A DNA stretch of 14,894 bases from Candidatus Omnitrophota bacterium (GCA_027034965.1 JALVWL010000059.1:1-14894), one strand, 5' to 3'; shown: positions 7,237 to 14,428, counted from the first letter of the stretch. The notes: generated from the letters alone by a model not told the origin. Made by a program: numbers and translations.

Positions 7237-8094
7237 TTGGCAAGTGAGTTGATAAAGAAAATGCTTGAGGCAGGAGTGCATTTCGGGCATCAGGCAAAGA
7301 AGTGGAATCCCAAGATGGCGCCATATATCTTTGGGAAGCGAAAGAATATATATATCATTGATTTGGAAAAGACGGCTAAGTTGCTGGAGGAGGCAAAGAA
7401 TTTTCTATCCTCTATGGCCGCAAAGAAGGCGAATATATTGTTGGTTGGGACAAAAAAACATGCAAGAGATATAGTTGCAGAAGAATCTCAGAAGGCCGGA
7501 ATACACTATGTTAACCATAGATGGCTCGGTGGGATGTTGACTAATTTCCCGACAATTAGGAAGAGTATAGAGAAGATGAAGGAATTGGAGCAGAGGCTCT
7601 TTGGTGATAACAGCGCTGGATTGAGAAAAAAGGAGCGTTCTAAACTCTCCAGGCTTTACAATAAAAAGATAAAGAATTTTGTAGGTATAAAAGAGATGTC
7701 AAAGCTCCCAGATGTGGTAATTATCATTGATACCGAACATGAGAAGAACGCAGTAATGGAATGTAAGAGATTGGGAATAGCTACGATAGGGATAGTGGAT
7801 ACGAACTGTAATCCAGAGGATGTTGATTACCCTATCCCTGGTAATGACGATGCCTTCAGGTCTATTCGTCTCTTAGTACAGGAGCTCCTTAGCGTGATAG
7901 AGGATGCCAGGGGTAGCATTACTTCTGGGGAGGTGGTCTCAGGCGAGGAAGAGCCCCAGGCAAATGAACAGGATGAAGAAGAAAAGAAGCTAAAAGAAGA
8001 GGCCGAAAAGATGGCCGAGGAGATAAAGGGAATAGAGGAACTTGAGGATGAGACAGTTGATACCAAGGGTATAAAAGCAGGAGGAGAGGAATAA
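7237..8094 (+). CDS. rpsB: 30S ribosomal protein S2
   Basis: S2 is a structural protein of the small ribosomal subunit. The N-terminal signature LLEAGVHFGHQ-type motif appears as MLEAGVHFGHQAKKWNPKM, followed by IYIIDLEKT, VNHRWLGGMLTNFPTI, LPDVVIIIDTEHEKNAV, and GIVDTNCNPEDVDYPIPGNDDA. All are conserved family blocks. The protein has 285 aa from the TTG start; the first three codons are TTG GCA AGT. After about residue 228 comes a strongly acidic, Glu/Lys-rich tail of nearly 60 residues with runs such as EEEKKLKEEAEKMAEE, likely a helix or disordered extension beyond the conserved core. It is the first gene of the classical rpsB-tsf-pyrH-frr operon and has the best-supported promoter in the window. 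Confidence 0.97.
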   Translation: MASELIKKMLEAGVHFGHQAKKWNPKMAPYIFGKRKNIYIIDLEKTAKLLEEAKNFLSSMAAKKANILLVGTKKHARDIVAEESQKAGIHYVNHRWLGGMLTNFPTIRKSIEKMKELEQRLFGDNSAGLRKKERSKLSRLYNKKIKNFVGIKEMSKLPDVVIIIDTEHEKNAVMECKRLGIATIGIVDTNCNPEDVDYPIPGNDDAFRSIRLLVQELLSVIEDARGSITSGEVVSGEEEPQANEQDEEEKKLKEEAEKMAEEIKGIEELEDETVDTKGIKAGGEE

Positions 8095-8095
8095 A

Positions 8096-8623
8096 ATGGC
8101 ACAGATAACAGCAGATAAGATAAAGGAGCTAAGGGACATAACCTCAGCCGGGGTTATTGATTGTAAAAAGGCCCTGCAGGAGGCAGAGGGTGATATCAAG
8201 AAGGCAATTGAATTGCTGAAGAAAAGGGGGATTGCGATTGCCGAAAAGAAGGCCGCCCGTGCGACTGGTCAGGGTAGAGTTGAGGCCTATATCCATATGG
8301 GAGGAAAAATAGGTGTTTTGGTGGAACTCGATTGTGAGACTGATTTTGTTGCAAACAATGATGTGTTTAAACAGGCCTGTAGGGATATTGCGATGCATAT
8401 CGCTGCAATGGCCCCGGAATATCTTTCAGAAGAGCAGGTCCCTCAGGATGTGCTGGAGTCAGCAGAAGATAAGGACCTTTATTTAAAAGAAAATGTCCTG
8501 TTGTTTCAACCGTTTATAAAAGACGAGAGCAAGACAATAAAGGACTATATTACTGAGCTGGTGGCAAAGACAGGAGAGAATATCGTATTGAAGAGGTTTA
8601 TAAGGTTTGAAGTAGGTGCATAG
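8096..8623 (+). CDS. tsf: Elongation factor Ts, short form
   Basis: EF-Ts exchanges GDP for GTP on EF-Tu in the cytoplasm. The N-terminal UBA-like part is clear (TSAGVIDCKKALQEAEGD, residues 16-33), followed by the conserved core with ETDFVANND (81-89) and DIAMHIAAMAPEYL. The C-terminus reads GENIVLKRFIRFE, the end of the conserved core in many homologues. At 175 aa it is much shorter than the roughly 280-residue enterobacterial protein and resembles the short EF-Ts of Thermus and Thermotoga, which lack the second core repeat and the coiled coil. It is therefore probably complete, not truncated. The start lies 1 nt after the rpsB stop, with a GGAGAGGA ribosome-binding site inside the end of rpsB, so the two are probably coupled. 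Confidence 0.96.
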   Translation: MAQITADKIKELRDITSAGVIDCKKALQEAEGDIKKAIELLKKRGIAIAEKKAARATGQGRVEAYIHMGGKIGVLVELDCETDFVANNDVFKQACRDIAMHIAAMAPEYLSEEQVPQDVLESAEDKDLYLKENVLLFQPFIKDESKTIKDYITELVAKTGENIVLKRFIRFEVGA

Positions 8624-8626
8624 TTT

Positions 8627-9352
8627 ATGCCAGGGCCCTCTTATAAGCGAGTTGTGGTAAAGATGAGCGGAGAGGGGCTTCAGGGGGATGAGGCCTCCGG
8701 TATATCGCTCGATACCCTTTCCTTTATCTGCGAACAGATAAAATCTATCTGGGAACTGGGAGTGGAGGTAGCCCTTGTTGTTGGGGGTGGCAATATCTTC
8801 CGTGGGGGTGAAAAGTTCTCTGATTTTGGCCTCGATAGGGCGGTAGCGGATTATATGGGGATGCTTGCCACAGTAATCAATGGTCTTGCCTTGCAAAATG
8901 GCCTGGAAAAAATAGGCGTGCCTACACGTGTGATGAGTGCCCTGGACATCCGTCAGGTGGCAGAGCCGTATATAAGACGCAGGGCCATAAGGCATATGGA
9001 AAAGAACAGGGTGATTATCTTCGTGGCAGGCACAGGCAGTCCCTATTTTACAACCGATACTGCCGCTGCCCTGCGAGCGGCTGAAATACACGCGGATCTG
9101 GTAATAAAGGCCACCAAGGTCGATGGTGTTTACAGCGACGATCCCTTGCGCAATCCATCGGCCAAGTTTTATGAAGAATTGAGCTATTCAGAGGTTATTA
9201 GTAAAAAGTTGAGGGTTATGGATATCACGGCTATCACTATGTGTATGGAGAACAGCATCCCTATAATGGTCCTAAATTTTAGTCAACCCGATAACCTAAA
9301 AAATGCTATAATGGGCAATAGGGTGGGTACTATCATAAGGAGTAAAGGTTAA
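8627..9352 (+). CDS. pyrH: UMP kinase
   Basis: This hexameric cytoplasmic enzyme of the amino-acid-kinase fold phosphorylates UMP to UDP with ATP, in pyrimidine nucleotide synthesis. The family motifs are in order: VVVKMSGEGLQG (residues 9-20), VVGGGNIFRG (51-60), DRAVADYMGMLATVINGLAL, GTGSPYFTTDTAAALRA for substrate binding, KATKVDGVYSDDP, and a C-terminal NAIMGNRVGTII. The 241-aa length is normal. It starts 3 nt after tsf; TAGGTG overlapping the tsf stop region is a modest ribosome-binding site. The position between tsf and frr is the standard one. Confidence 0.97.
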   Translation: MPGPSYKRVVVKMSGEGLQGDEASGISLDTLSFICEQIKSIWELGVEVALVVGGGNIFRGGEKFSDFGLDRAVADYMGMLATVINGLALQNGLEKIGVPTRVMSALDIRQVAEPYIRRRAIRHMEKNRVIIFVAGTGSPYFTTDTAAALRAAEIHADLVIKATKVDGVYSDDPLRNPSAKFYEELSYSEVISKKLRVMDITAITMCMENSIPIMVLNFSQPDNLKNAIMGNRVGTIIRSKG

Positions 9353-9363
9353 GGAGGTCGATA

Positions 9364-9939
9364 ATGGCGCATAATTTTTCCTCTGTGAATGATATTATGA
9401 AATGGGTAGAGGACAAGATGAAAAAGGCCCTTGAGATATATCGTAAGGAGCTGGCCGAGATAAGGACAGGGAAGGCATCTGCCTCACTGGTAGAGGAGTT
9501 GCGCGTTCACTGCTACGGACAGAATATGCCGTTGAAACAGCTTGCCAGTGTGACTATTCCCGATGCCCATTTGATCCTTATTCAGCCCTGGGATCCCAAT
9601 ACGATACATGACATAGAAAAGGCCCTTGCAGATTCTAAGCTCGGGGTTACCCCTACTGATGATGGAAAGGTTATACGGATAGTCTTGCCTCCCCTGTCAG
9701 AGGAGCGCAGACTTGAACTGGACAAGATAGTCAAGCAGGAGGCCGAACACGCCAGGATTTCGCTTAGGACGATTAGAAGGGAGGCAAAGGAGGCCATAGA
9801 GAAGCTCCAAAAGGATAAGATTATAAGTGAGGATGAGTCCTTTAAGGCAAAGGATAGGCTCCAAAAGGTAGTTGATAAGTATGTGGAAGAGATCGAGGCA
9901 ATATTGAAGGAAAAGGAGAAGGAGTTGAAGGTCTTATAA
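9364..9939 (+). CDS. frr: Ribosome recycling factor
   Basis: RRF splits post-termination ribosomes together with EF-G. It has two parts: a three-helix bundle and a small beta/alpha domain between residues about 30 and 105. Conserved blocks are EIRTGKASASLVE (32-44), QLASVTIPDAHLILIQPWD, LPPLSEERR, and the long helix HARISLRTIRREAKEAIEKL. The 191-aa length is slightly above the usual 185. The ribosome-binding site TAAGGAGGT overlaps the pyrH stop and is close to ideal. As fourth gene of the operon it completes the usual rpsB-tsf-pyrH-frr set. Confidence 0.97.
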   Translation: MAHNFSSVNDIMKWVEDKMKKALEIYRKELAEIRTGKASASLVEELRVHCYGQNMPLKQLASVTIPDAHLILIQPWDPNTIHDIEKALADSKLGVTPTDDGKVIRIVLPPLSEERRLELDKIVKQEAEHARISLRTIRREAKEAIEKLQKDKIISEDESFKAKDRLQKVVDKYVEEIEAILKEKEKELKVL

Positions 9940-9959
9940 CCCAAAAGGGGGGCCGGAAT

Positions 9960-10439
9960 ATGCTGTTCCCATTTTTATCTAACAAAAAAAGACGCCAGGT
10001 GCTGGTCAACAAGGACTTTCAGTTAAAGTATGTTGCCAGGTTCTTCTGGTTTACCGTGGGAATGATTGTTCTGGGTGGGGGTTTTTCCTTTTTGTTTACA
10101 GTCCTTATTTTTCTAAAGAAAGGGATAACCACTTATATAGATGAGTTTCATCTCTTGGTGATGGCAATATTTTTGACTATGATGGTTCAGGTGATTACTG
10201 CGGCGGTGTTCATCTATTGGGAAGGTATATATATGACCCATAAGATTGCCGGCCCCTGGGTGAGGATAAAGAAGATATTGGAAGAGATTGGCAATGGCAA
10301 CTTTTCATTAAGGGTAAATCTGCGTAAGGCAGATGAATTTCACGATGTGGCCTCGTGGATAAATCATATGTGTGATAAATTGGAGGCATTAAAGGCTGAA
10401 GGCAAGCTCTGTCCAGAGGAATCGGACAAGACCAGTTAA
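9960..10439 (+). CDS. Small two-helix membrane protein with HAMP domain
   Basis: This 159-aa protein has a basic N-terminus (NKKRRQ), two membrane helices (about 28-52 and 63-87) and then a HAMP-like region beginning at THKIAGPWVRIKKILEEIGNGN (93 onward) and ending in a helix near residue 145. The NKDFQLKY motif before helix 1 and the HKIAGP motif after helix 2 match a family of short HAMP proteins and chemoreceptor-like proteins. The loop between the helices is only about 10 residues, so there is no periplasmic sensor domain, and nothing follows the HAMP region, so there is no kinase, cyclase or methyl-accepting output. It may modulate a partner signalling protein in the membrane, but this is inferred. 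AAAGGGGGG upstream of the ATG is a good ribosome-binding site; it lies 20 bp after frr and is probably in the same transcript. Confidence 0.8.
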   Translation: MLFPFLSNKKRRQVLVNKDFQLKYVARFFWFTVGMIVLGGGFSFLFTVLIFLKKGITTYIDEFHLLVMAIFLTMMVQVITAAVFIYWEGIYMTHKIAGPWVRIKKILEEIGNGNFSLRVNLRKADEFHDVASWINHMCDKLEALKAEGKLCPEESDKTS

Positions 10440-10457
10440 TCTTTGGCAATCTTCTAA

Positions 10458-10530
10458 GAGCCGCTAGCTCAGCAGGTAGAGCACCGGCCTTTTAAGCCGG
10501 GTGTCCCGGGTTCGAGCCCCGGGCGGCTCA
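10458..10530 (+). tRNA. tRNA-Lys (anticodon UUU)
   Basis: The full cloverleaf can be drawn. The acceptor stem is GAGCCGC (10458-10464) with GCGGCTC (10523-10529) and discriminator A. The D stem is GCTC/GAGC, the anticodon stem CCGGC/GCCGG with loop CTTTTAA (10489-10495), and the T stem CCGGG/CCCGG with loop TTCGAGC. The anticodon TTT reads Lys AAA/AAG. No CCA is encoded. The tRNA lies 18 bp after the HAMP gene and 18 bp before archease, with no separate promoter I can see, so it may be cut out of a longer transcript. Confidence 0.97.
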
Positions 10531-10548
10531 GTTTTGTTTGATTGAATA

Positions 10549-10983
10549 ATGTCTTTTTCTATTATTCCCCATACAGCAGATATCGGATTTGAGGCCTGTG
10601 CAGAGACCCCCCTGAAATTGATAGACGAAGCCATATCGGCATTATTTAGTATTATCCTTGGCGATGGCTATCGCAGATTGCCTGCCTATGGCGGGGCCAT
10701 TACTAGGAGCCTGGAATTGAAGGCCGATTCCCTGGATCTCTTGTTACACGATATACTGGAAGAACTGTTGTTTTGGTTTGAGGAGAGGCGCATTGTTATA
10801 TTTAAGGTAAAGGACGGCAGGATAGATTTGGATGGGGTTGGCTGTTATCTTTCCCTGGAAGGGAAAATATTGCACAATGATTCGATGCTCGATATTAGAG
10901 AAATAAAGGCGGTTACCTATTATGAATTAGAATTTAAAAGGAAGGGGGATCTATGGCAGGCAAGGGTAATACTAGACCTCTAA
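10549..10983 (+). CDS. Archease
   Basis: Archease is a small cytoplasmic protein that activates the RNA ligase RtcB, helping its guanylylation and turnover in tRNA splicing or RNA repair. The N-terminal motif is PHTADIGFEA (residues 7-16), and the C-terminal motif is IREIKAVTYYELEF (116 onward), ending in ARVILDL with the penultimate Asp. These Asp and Lys (D11, K120, D143) correspond to the metal-binding and functional residues of the family. The usual His in KAVTYH is Tyr (Y125) here. The 144-aa length is normal. There is no Shine-Dalgarno, and the ATG lies 18 nt after the tRNA, so 3' processing of the tRNA would create a short leader. RtcB is not in this window. The end overlaps purN by 31 bp. 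Confidence 0.92.
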   Translation: MSFSIIPHTADIGFEACAETPLKLIDEAISALFSIILGDGYRRLPAYGGAITRSLELKADSLDLLLHDILEELLFWFEERRIVIFKVKDGRIDLDGVGCYLSLEGKILHNDSMLDIREIKAVTYYELEFKRKGDLWQARVILDL

Positions 10984-11594
10984 CCGATGCCAGGATAGCG
11001 GTCTTTTGCTCTGGCAATGGTTCCAACTTTGAGGCCCTGGTAAGGAAAAATCGTCGTTCAGCCTTTCCTGGCTGCATTGTACTTATGGTCGTGGACAATC
11101 CTCGTGCCTATGCTATAGAGAGGGCCAGGCGCCTGGGGATACCTGTGCTGTATGTAGATCCCTCGCCTTATGAAAACAAGCAGGCATATGAGAAAGTCCT
11201 GTATGAGGAGCTGAGGGTCTGGAAGATAGAGCTGATTTTACTGGCTGGTTTTATGAGGATATTATCACCCTTTTTTGTACGGAAGTATAAGAATAGGATA
11301 CTAAACATACATCCTTCGTTATTGCCCTCCTTTAAGGGCGCCAGTGCCATCAGGGATGCGTTTGAATATGGGGTAAAGGTAACGGGAGTGACTGTCCATA
11401 TCGTAAACGAAGGTGTAGACGAAGGGCCGATTGTGCTCCAGCGTGCCTTAAAGATATCAGAGGACGACAATTTGGACTCCCTGGAGGCCAGAATACATCG
11501 CCTTGAACACAGGATATATGCCGAGGCCGTTAATATAGTGCTTAGCCGTTCCTGGAAGATAGTCAAGGGACGCAAATTCGTGTTATGCGATTAG
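10953..11594 (+). CDS. purN: Phosphoribosylglycinamide formyltransferase
   Basis: PurN transfers a formyl group from 10-formyltetrahydrofolate to GAR, the third step of purine synthesis. Phosphate-binding loop: FCSGNGSNFEAL (residues 18-29). The catalytic triad is N118 and H120 in LNIHPSLLPSFKG and D156 in NEGVDEGPIV. The fold is complete at 213 aa; the N-terminus is about a dozen residues longer than usual, which comes from starting at the ATG at 10953. This start has AAGGAAGGGGG upstream and lies inside the end of archease, so a 31-bp overlap and coupling are likely. The stop overlaps the next gene by 10 bp. No other purine gene is nearby. Confidence 0.95.
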   Translation: MAGKGNTRPLTDARIAVFCSGNGSNFEALVRKNRRSAFPGCIVLMVVDNPRAYAIERARRLGIPVLYVDPSPYENKQAYEKVLYEELRVWKIELILLAGFMRILSPFFVRKYKNRILNIHPSLLPSFKGASAIRDAFEYGVKVTGVTVHIVNEGVDEGPIVLQRALKISEDDNLDSLEARIHRLEHRIYAEAVNIVLSRSWKIVKGRKFVLCD

Positions 11595-12241
11595 ATATCT
11601 CTTTTAAAAATCCTGATCATAATATAGATTTCGACGACTTCCTATTGGATCTGCCCGTTGATTCTCCTATATTTCGGATATGGGAATCTCCCAGATACTT
11701 TGTTGTAATGGGCAGGTCTAGCCCTGATTCTGACGTGAATTGGTTGAATTGCACCTGTGATGGGGTTCCCGTTCTCAGGAGGAGGTCGGGAGGAGGGGTA
11801 GTCTTGCAGGGTCCTGGCTGTCTGAATTATACAGTCCTACTTTCATCGGATCTGCCTTTTTGTTCTACGATTCGCACTGCCTTTGAGTCGATATTGGGAA
11901 TCATAGCCAGTGCGCTTGAAAAGACCTTGCCTGATGATCTAAGTGTCGAGCTGTTAGGCAGTAGCGACCTCTGTATAGGCAACAGGAAATTTTCAGGCAA
12001 TGCCCAGAGACGCAGAAAAAATAGGTTTTACGTGCACGGAACAATCCTGTATGATATGGATATATCTTTGATCGAGAGGTATCTGAATATGCCTGAAGAG
12101 CAGCCCGATTACAGGAAGGGCAGGGCGCATAGGGATTTTCTATGCAATTTCCCTGTAGGAGATAGCTCTATTATAACAGATGCCCTTGTTTATGCCTTTT
12201 CTGAAATAGAAGGCTTGGCCAGAACCAGGGGGAGGATATGA
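11585..12241 (+). CDS. Lipoate-protein ligase A family protein
   Basis: This protein (218 aa) has the BPL/LplA/LipB catalytic fold, which attaches lipoate or octanoate to lipoyl domains of dehydrogenase complexes or the glycine cleavage H protein. Signatures are RRSGGGVVLQGPGCLNYTV (66 onward), the binding lysine K135 in GNRKFSGNAQ, and HGTILYDMD. The C-terminal accessory domain of the E. coli ligase is missing, as in many short family members, so the protein could be a ligase that needs a separate partner or an octanoyltransferase of the LipM type. The sequence alone does not decide this. The start overlaps purN by 10 bp and the stop overlaps the next gene by 4 bp (ATGA). No lipoyl-bearing protein is in the window. 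Confidence 0.85.
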   Translation: MRLDISFKNPDHNIDFDDFLLDLPVDSPIFRIWESPRYFVVMGRSSPDSDVNWLNCTCDGVPVLRRRSGGGVVLQGPGCLNYTVLLSSDLPFCSTIRTAFESILGIIASALEKTLPDDLSVELLGSSDLCIGNRKFSGNAQRRRKNRFYVHGTILYDMDISLIERYLNMPEEQPDYRKGRAHRDFLCNFPVGDSSIITDALVYAFSEIEGLARTRGRI

Positions 12242-13056
12242 AGGAGTTTTTGTTGTCATTGCCTCAATGGTATTGGTATATGCTGTTTGTGTTTTTGGGC
12301 TTGATAGTTGGCAGCTTTATGAATGTCTGTATATATCGCTGGCCGAAGGAGCCGCCCGAGAATAATGTGATTGTCCCACGTTCCTTTTGCCCTCATTGCA
12401 GACATACAATTGCCTGGTATGACAACATACCGGTATTAAGTTATCTATTATTGAAAGGCAAATGCCGCCATTGTTCTGGTCCAATATCCCTGCGATATCC
12501 ATTTGTGGAGTTGTTTTCGGCATTTATATGGGTATTATCTTACAGATTATGGGGCCTTAGCCCAGAGATGTTCATATACATACTCTTCTTCTCCCTATTA
12601 TTTATAGCCACCCTCGTCGATATAGAGCACAGGATTATACCTGACGAGGTAAGCATAGGAGGGACTCTGCTTGGCCTAGTCCTGAGCTTTCTATTCCCTT
12701 ATCTCCATGGGCAGACATCCCATTTCTATGCTCTGCTATGGAGTTTTGTTGGGGCCCTGACAGGAGGGGGATTTATATTCCTTGTTGGCGTGGTGGGAGA
12801 GTTTATCTTTAAGAAAGAGGCAATGGGTGGAGGAGATGTGAAGCTGCAGGCGATGATAGGTGCGTTTTTGGGATGGAAGTGGGCAATACTTTCCTTTTTC
12901 CTCGGCTGTTTTATCGGTTCGGCAATAGGGATATACCAGCTTATCAAGTATAAGGACAGCACACTCCCCTTTGGTCCTGCCCTTGCCTTGGGGGCGGTTG
13001 CCTCTCTGTTTTGGGGAGATAAAATACTCCACCTCTTATTCCCATTACTTTTTTGA
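12238..13056 (+). CDS. pilD: Prepilin peptidase / N-methyltransferase (PilD type)
   Basis: This inner-membrane aspartic protease cleaves leader peptides of type IV prepilins and type II secretion pseudopilins and methylates the new N-terminal residue. The N-terminal part has VGSFMNVCIYRWP, then the four zinc cysteines C51, C54, C76 and C79 in CPHC and CRHC, which mark the methyltransferase domain. The catalytic aspartates are D128 in TLVDIEHRIIPD and D200 in MGGGDVKLQ. About eight hydrophobic segments fit the usual topology, and 272 aa is normal. Its presence implies type IV pili or type II secretion elsewhere. It is the last gene of the overlapping cluster; no terminator hairpin is seen after it. 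Confidence 0.95.
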   Translation: MKEFLLSLPQWYWYMLFVFLGLIVGSFMNVCIYRWPKEPPENNVIVPRSFCPHCRHTIAWYDNIPVLSYLLLKGKCRHCSGPISLRYPFVELFSAFIWVLSYRLWGLSPEMFIYILFFSLLFIATLVDIEHRIIPDEVSIGGTLLGLVLSFLFPYLHGQTSHFYALLWSFVGALTGGGFIFLVGVVGEFIFKKEAMGGGDVKLQAMIGAFLGWKWAILSFFLGCFIGSAIGIYQLIKYKDSTLPFGPALALGAVASLFWGDKILHLLFPLLF

Positions 13057-13080
13057 GATACTTTATCCCAAATAAATCTA

Positions 13081-13109
13081 TTGACTTTTGGCCCTATTTG
13101 TAGTATTTT
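13081..13109 (+). promoter_or_regulatory. Candidate promoter of the polyamine cluster
   Basis: TTGACT (13081-13086) and TATTTT (13104-13109) are separated by 17 bp. Transcription would begin near 13116, giving a leader of about 50 nt before speD. I see no SAM-riboswitch-like structure in such a short leader. Confidence 0.45.
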
Positions 13110-13153
13110 TTATCAATTCTGTTGCTGTTTTTAACCAGGGTAAGGGTGAGAGT

Positions 13154-13168
13154 ATGAAGGATACGTAG
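13154..13168 (+). other. Possible 4-codon leader cistron abutting speD
   Basis: ATG AAG GAT ACG TAG encodes Met-Lys-Asp-Thr and stops on the base before the GTG start of speD. AAGGGTGAG lies upstream and could act as a ribosome-binding site. Such a short frame can arise by chance, and its AAGGA part could simply be the Shine-Dalgarno of speD. Confidence 0.2.
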
Positions 13169-13585
13169 GTGAAGATGAAGATGGAAGGAATACTTGAACC
13201 AAAGGGAATAGTTAAATGCGATGCTAATGGCCTCTCTTATGCAGGAGTTCACCTCCTGCTGGAATTCTGGGGGGCCAAAAATTTAGATGACATCGGTGTG
13301 GTTGAAGAGGCCTTCCGCAGGGCAGTCGCAGATTGCGGGGCCACCCTTTTGGGAATGAAGTTCCACCACTTCTCTCCTTATGGCGGCATATCAGGTGTTG
13401 CAATTGTTATGGAGTCTCATCTTACCATTCATTCCTGGCCTGAGTTGGGTTATGCGGCCATAGATATATTCTTGTGTGGCGGGGTCGATCCGTATAAAGC
13501 GATTCCCGCCCTTAAAGAGGCATTTGAGCCAGAACGGACACAAATAGTGGAGCTAAAAAGGGGAATAATGAATGAAGTGGTTTAA
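13169..13585 (+). CDS. speD: S-adenosylmethionine decarboxylase proenzyme
   Basis: SpeD decarboxylates AdoMet, giving the aminopropyl donor for spermidine. It is made as a proenzyme that cuts itself between Glu82 and Ser83, leaving a pyruvoyl group on the new N-terminus. The site is visible in VMESHLTIHSWPE, with catalytic H88 and C103 in IFLCGG, the class 1B (Bacillus/Thermotoga) layout at 138 aa. The N-terminal strand YAGVHLLLEFWGA is also conserved. Three in-frame starts exist (GTG 13169, ATG 13175, ATG 13181); AAGGA at 13157-13161 is best spaced for the GTG, but the ATG at 13175 is possible. It overlaps speE by 14 bp, which suggests coupling. Confidence 0.95.
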   Translation: MKMKMEGILEPKGIVKCDANGLSYAGVHLLLEFWGAKNLDDIGVVEEAFRRAVADCGATLLGMKFHHFSPYGGISGVAIVMESHLTIHSWPELGYAAIDIFLCGGVDPYKAIPALKEAFEPERTQIVELKRGIMNEVV

Positions 13586-14417
13586 AGAAGACCTCTATGG
13601 TGCGGCTATTACCCAGTGGCTGGGCGTAGATAAGCTGATCTATAAAGGCAAGTCAAAATATCAAAATATATTGTTATTCGAGAACAAGAGTCTGGGCAGG
13701 GTATTGGCCCTGGATGGTATTGTCCAGACTACGGAGAAAGATGAATTTATATACCACGAGATGATTGTCCACGTGCCTATGTTTTCTCATCCAGATCCAA
13801 GAAAGGTCCTGATTATCGGCGGGGGAGATGGAGGCGCAGCAGAGGAGGTGCTCAAGCATCCTTCTGTAGAATCCGTTGTGATGGTGGATATAGATGGCAG
13901 GGTTATTGATCTAGCGAAGGAGCATCTACGCAAGATATGTCGCCGCGCCTTTGAAGATAAAAGGCTTACACTTATCGTTGACGATGGAGTAAAGTATGTC
14001 AACGATACGGATGAAAGATTTGATGTGATTGTCGTTGATTCGCCTGACCCTATCGGTCCGGGCAAGGTCCTGTTTACAAAGAAGTTCTACCAATCCCTCT
14101 ATAATATACTCAATAAGAGAGGGATAATAAGCCGCCAGACAGGTTCTACCTTCTTTCAGGGTAATGAGCTGCCCCAGGCCTATAGGATATTTAAGCAGGT
14201 TTTTCCTTTAAACAGCGTCTATCTGGCGGCTATACCGACCTACATTGGCGGGTTTTTCTCCTTTGTCTTATCAGGCAAGGGAATAAAGGCCTGGCCCAGC
14301 CTTTCTGTGTTAAAGAAACGCTTTTCCAAGGCCGGGATAAAGACAGATTACTATACGCCAGATGTACATAAGGCCAGTTTTGTATTACCGCCTTATATAC
14401 AACGGCGGCTTTCTTGA
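13572..14417 (+). CDS. speE: Spermidine synthase (aminopropyltransferase)
   Basis: SpeE moves the aminopropyl group from decarboxylated AdoMet, made by SpeD, to putrescine. Family motifs are KSKYQNI near residue 28, LDGIVQTTEKDEFIYHEM (47-64), the nucleotide-binding loop IIGGGDGG (81-88), VDIDGRVI (105-112), and the catalytic VVDSPDPIGPG with D156 and D159. Y-IGGFFSF near residue 220 is typical of the C-terminal part. The 281-aa length is normal for the bacterial enzyme. AAAAGGGG (13556-13563) gives a ribosome-binding site 8 nt before the ATG, within speD. The amine acceptor could be another diamine; sequence reading does not fix it. Confidence 0.94.
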   Translation: MKWFKEDLYGAAITQWLGVDKLIYKGKSKYQNILLFENKSLGRVLALDGIVQTTEKDEFIYHEMIVHVPMFSHPDPRKVLIIGGGDGGAAEEVLKHPSVESVVMVDIDGRVIDLAKEHLRKICRRAFEDKRLTLIVDDGVKYVNDTDERFDVIVVDSPDPIGPGKVLFTKKFYQSLYNILNKRGIISRQTGSTFFQGNELPQAYRIFKQVFPLNSVYLAAIPTYIGGFFSFVLSGKGIKAWPSLSVLKKRFSKAGIKTDYYTPDVHKASFVLPPYIQRRLS

Positions 14418-14428
14418 GGGGTGGTCTT

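Noticed and set aside
8096..8623. tsf as a truncated gene
   Set aside because: The short length matches known short EF-Ts proteins and the C-terminal core ending is intact, so it is likely complete.
8483..9091. A 202-codon open frame on the - strand opposite tsf and pyrH
   Set aside because: It lies wholly antisense to two well-supported genes, has no ribosome-binding site or family motif, and its composition is that of a shadow frame.
13057..13168. SAM or polyamine riboswitch before speD
   Set aside because: The leader from the likely promoter is only about 50 nt and shows no stem set typical of SAM riboswitches.
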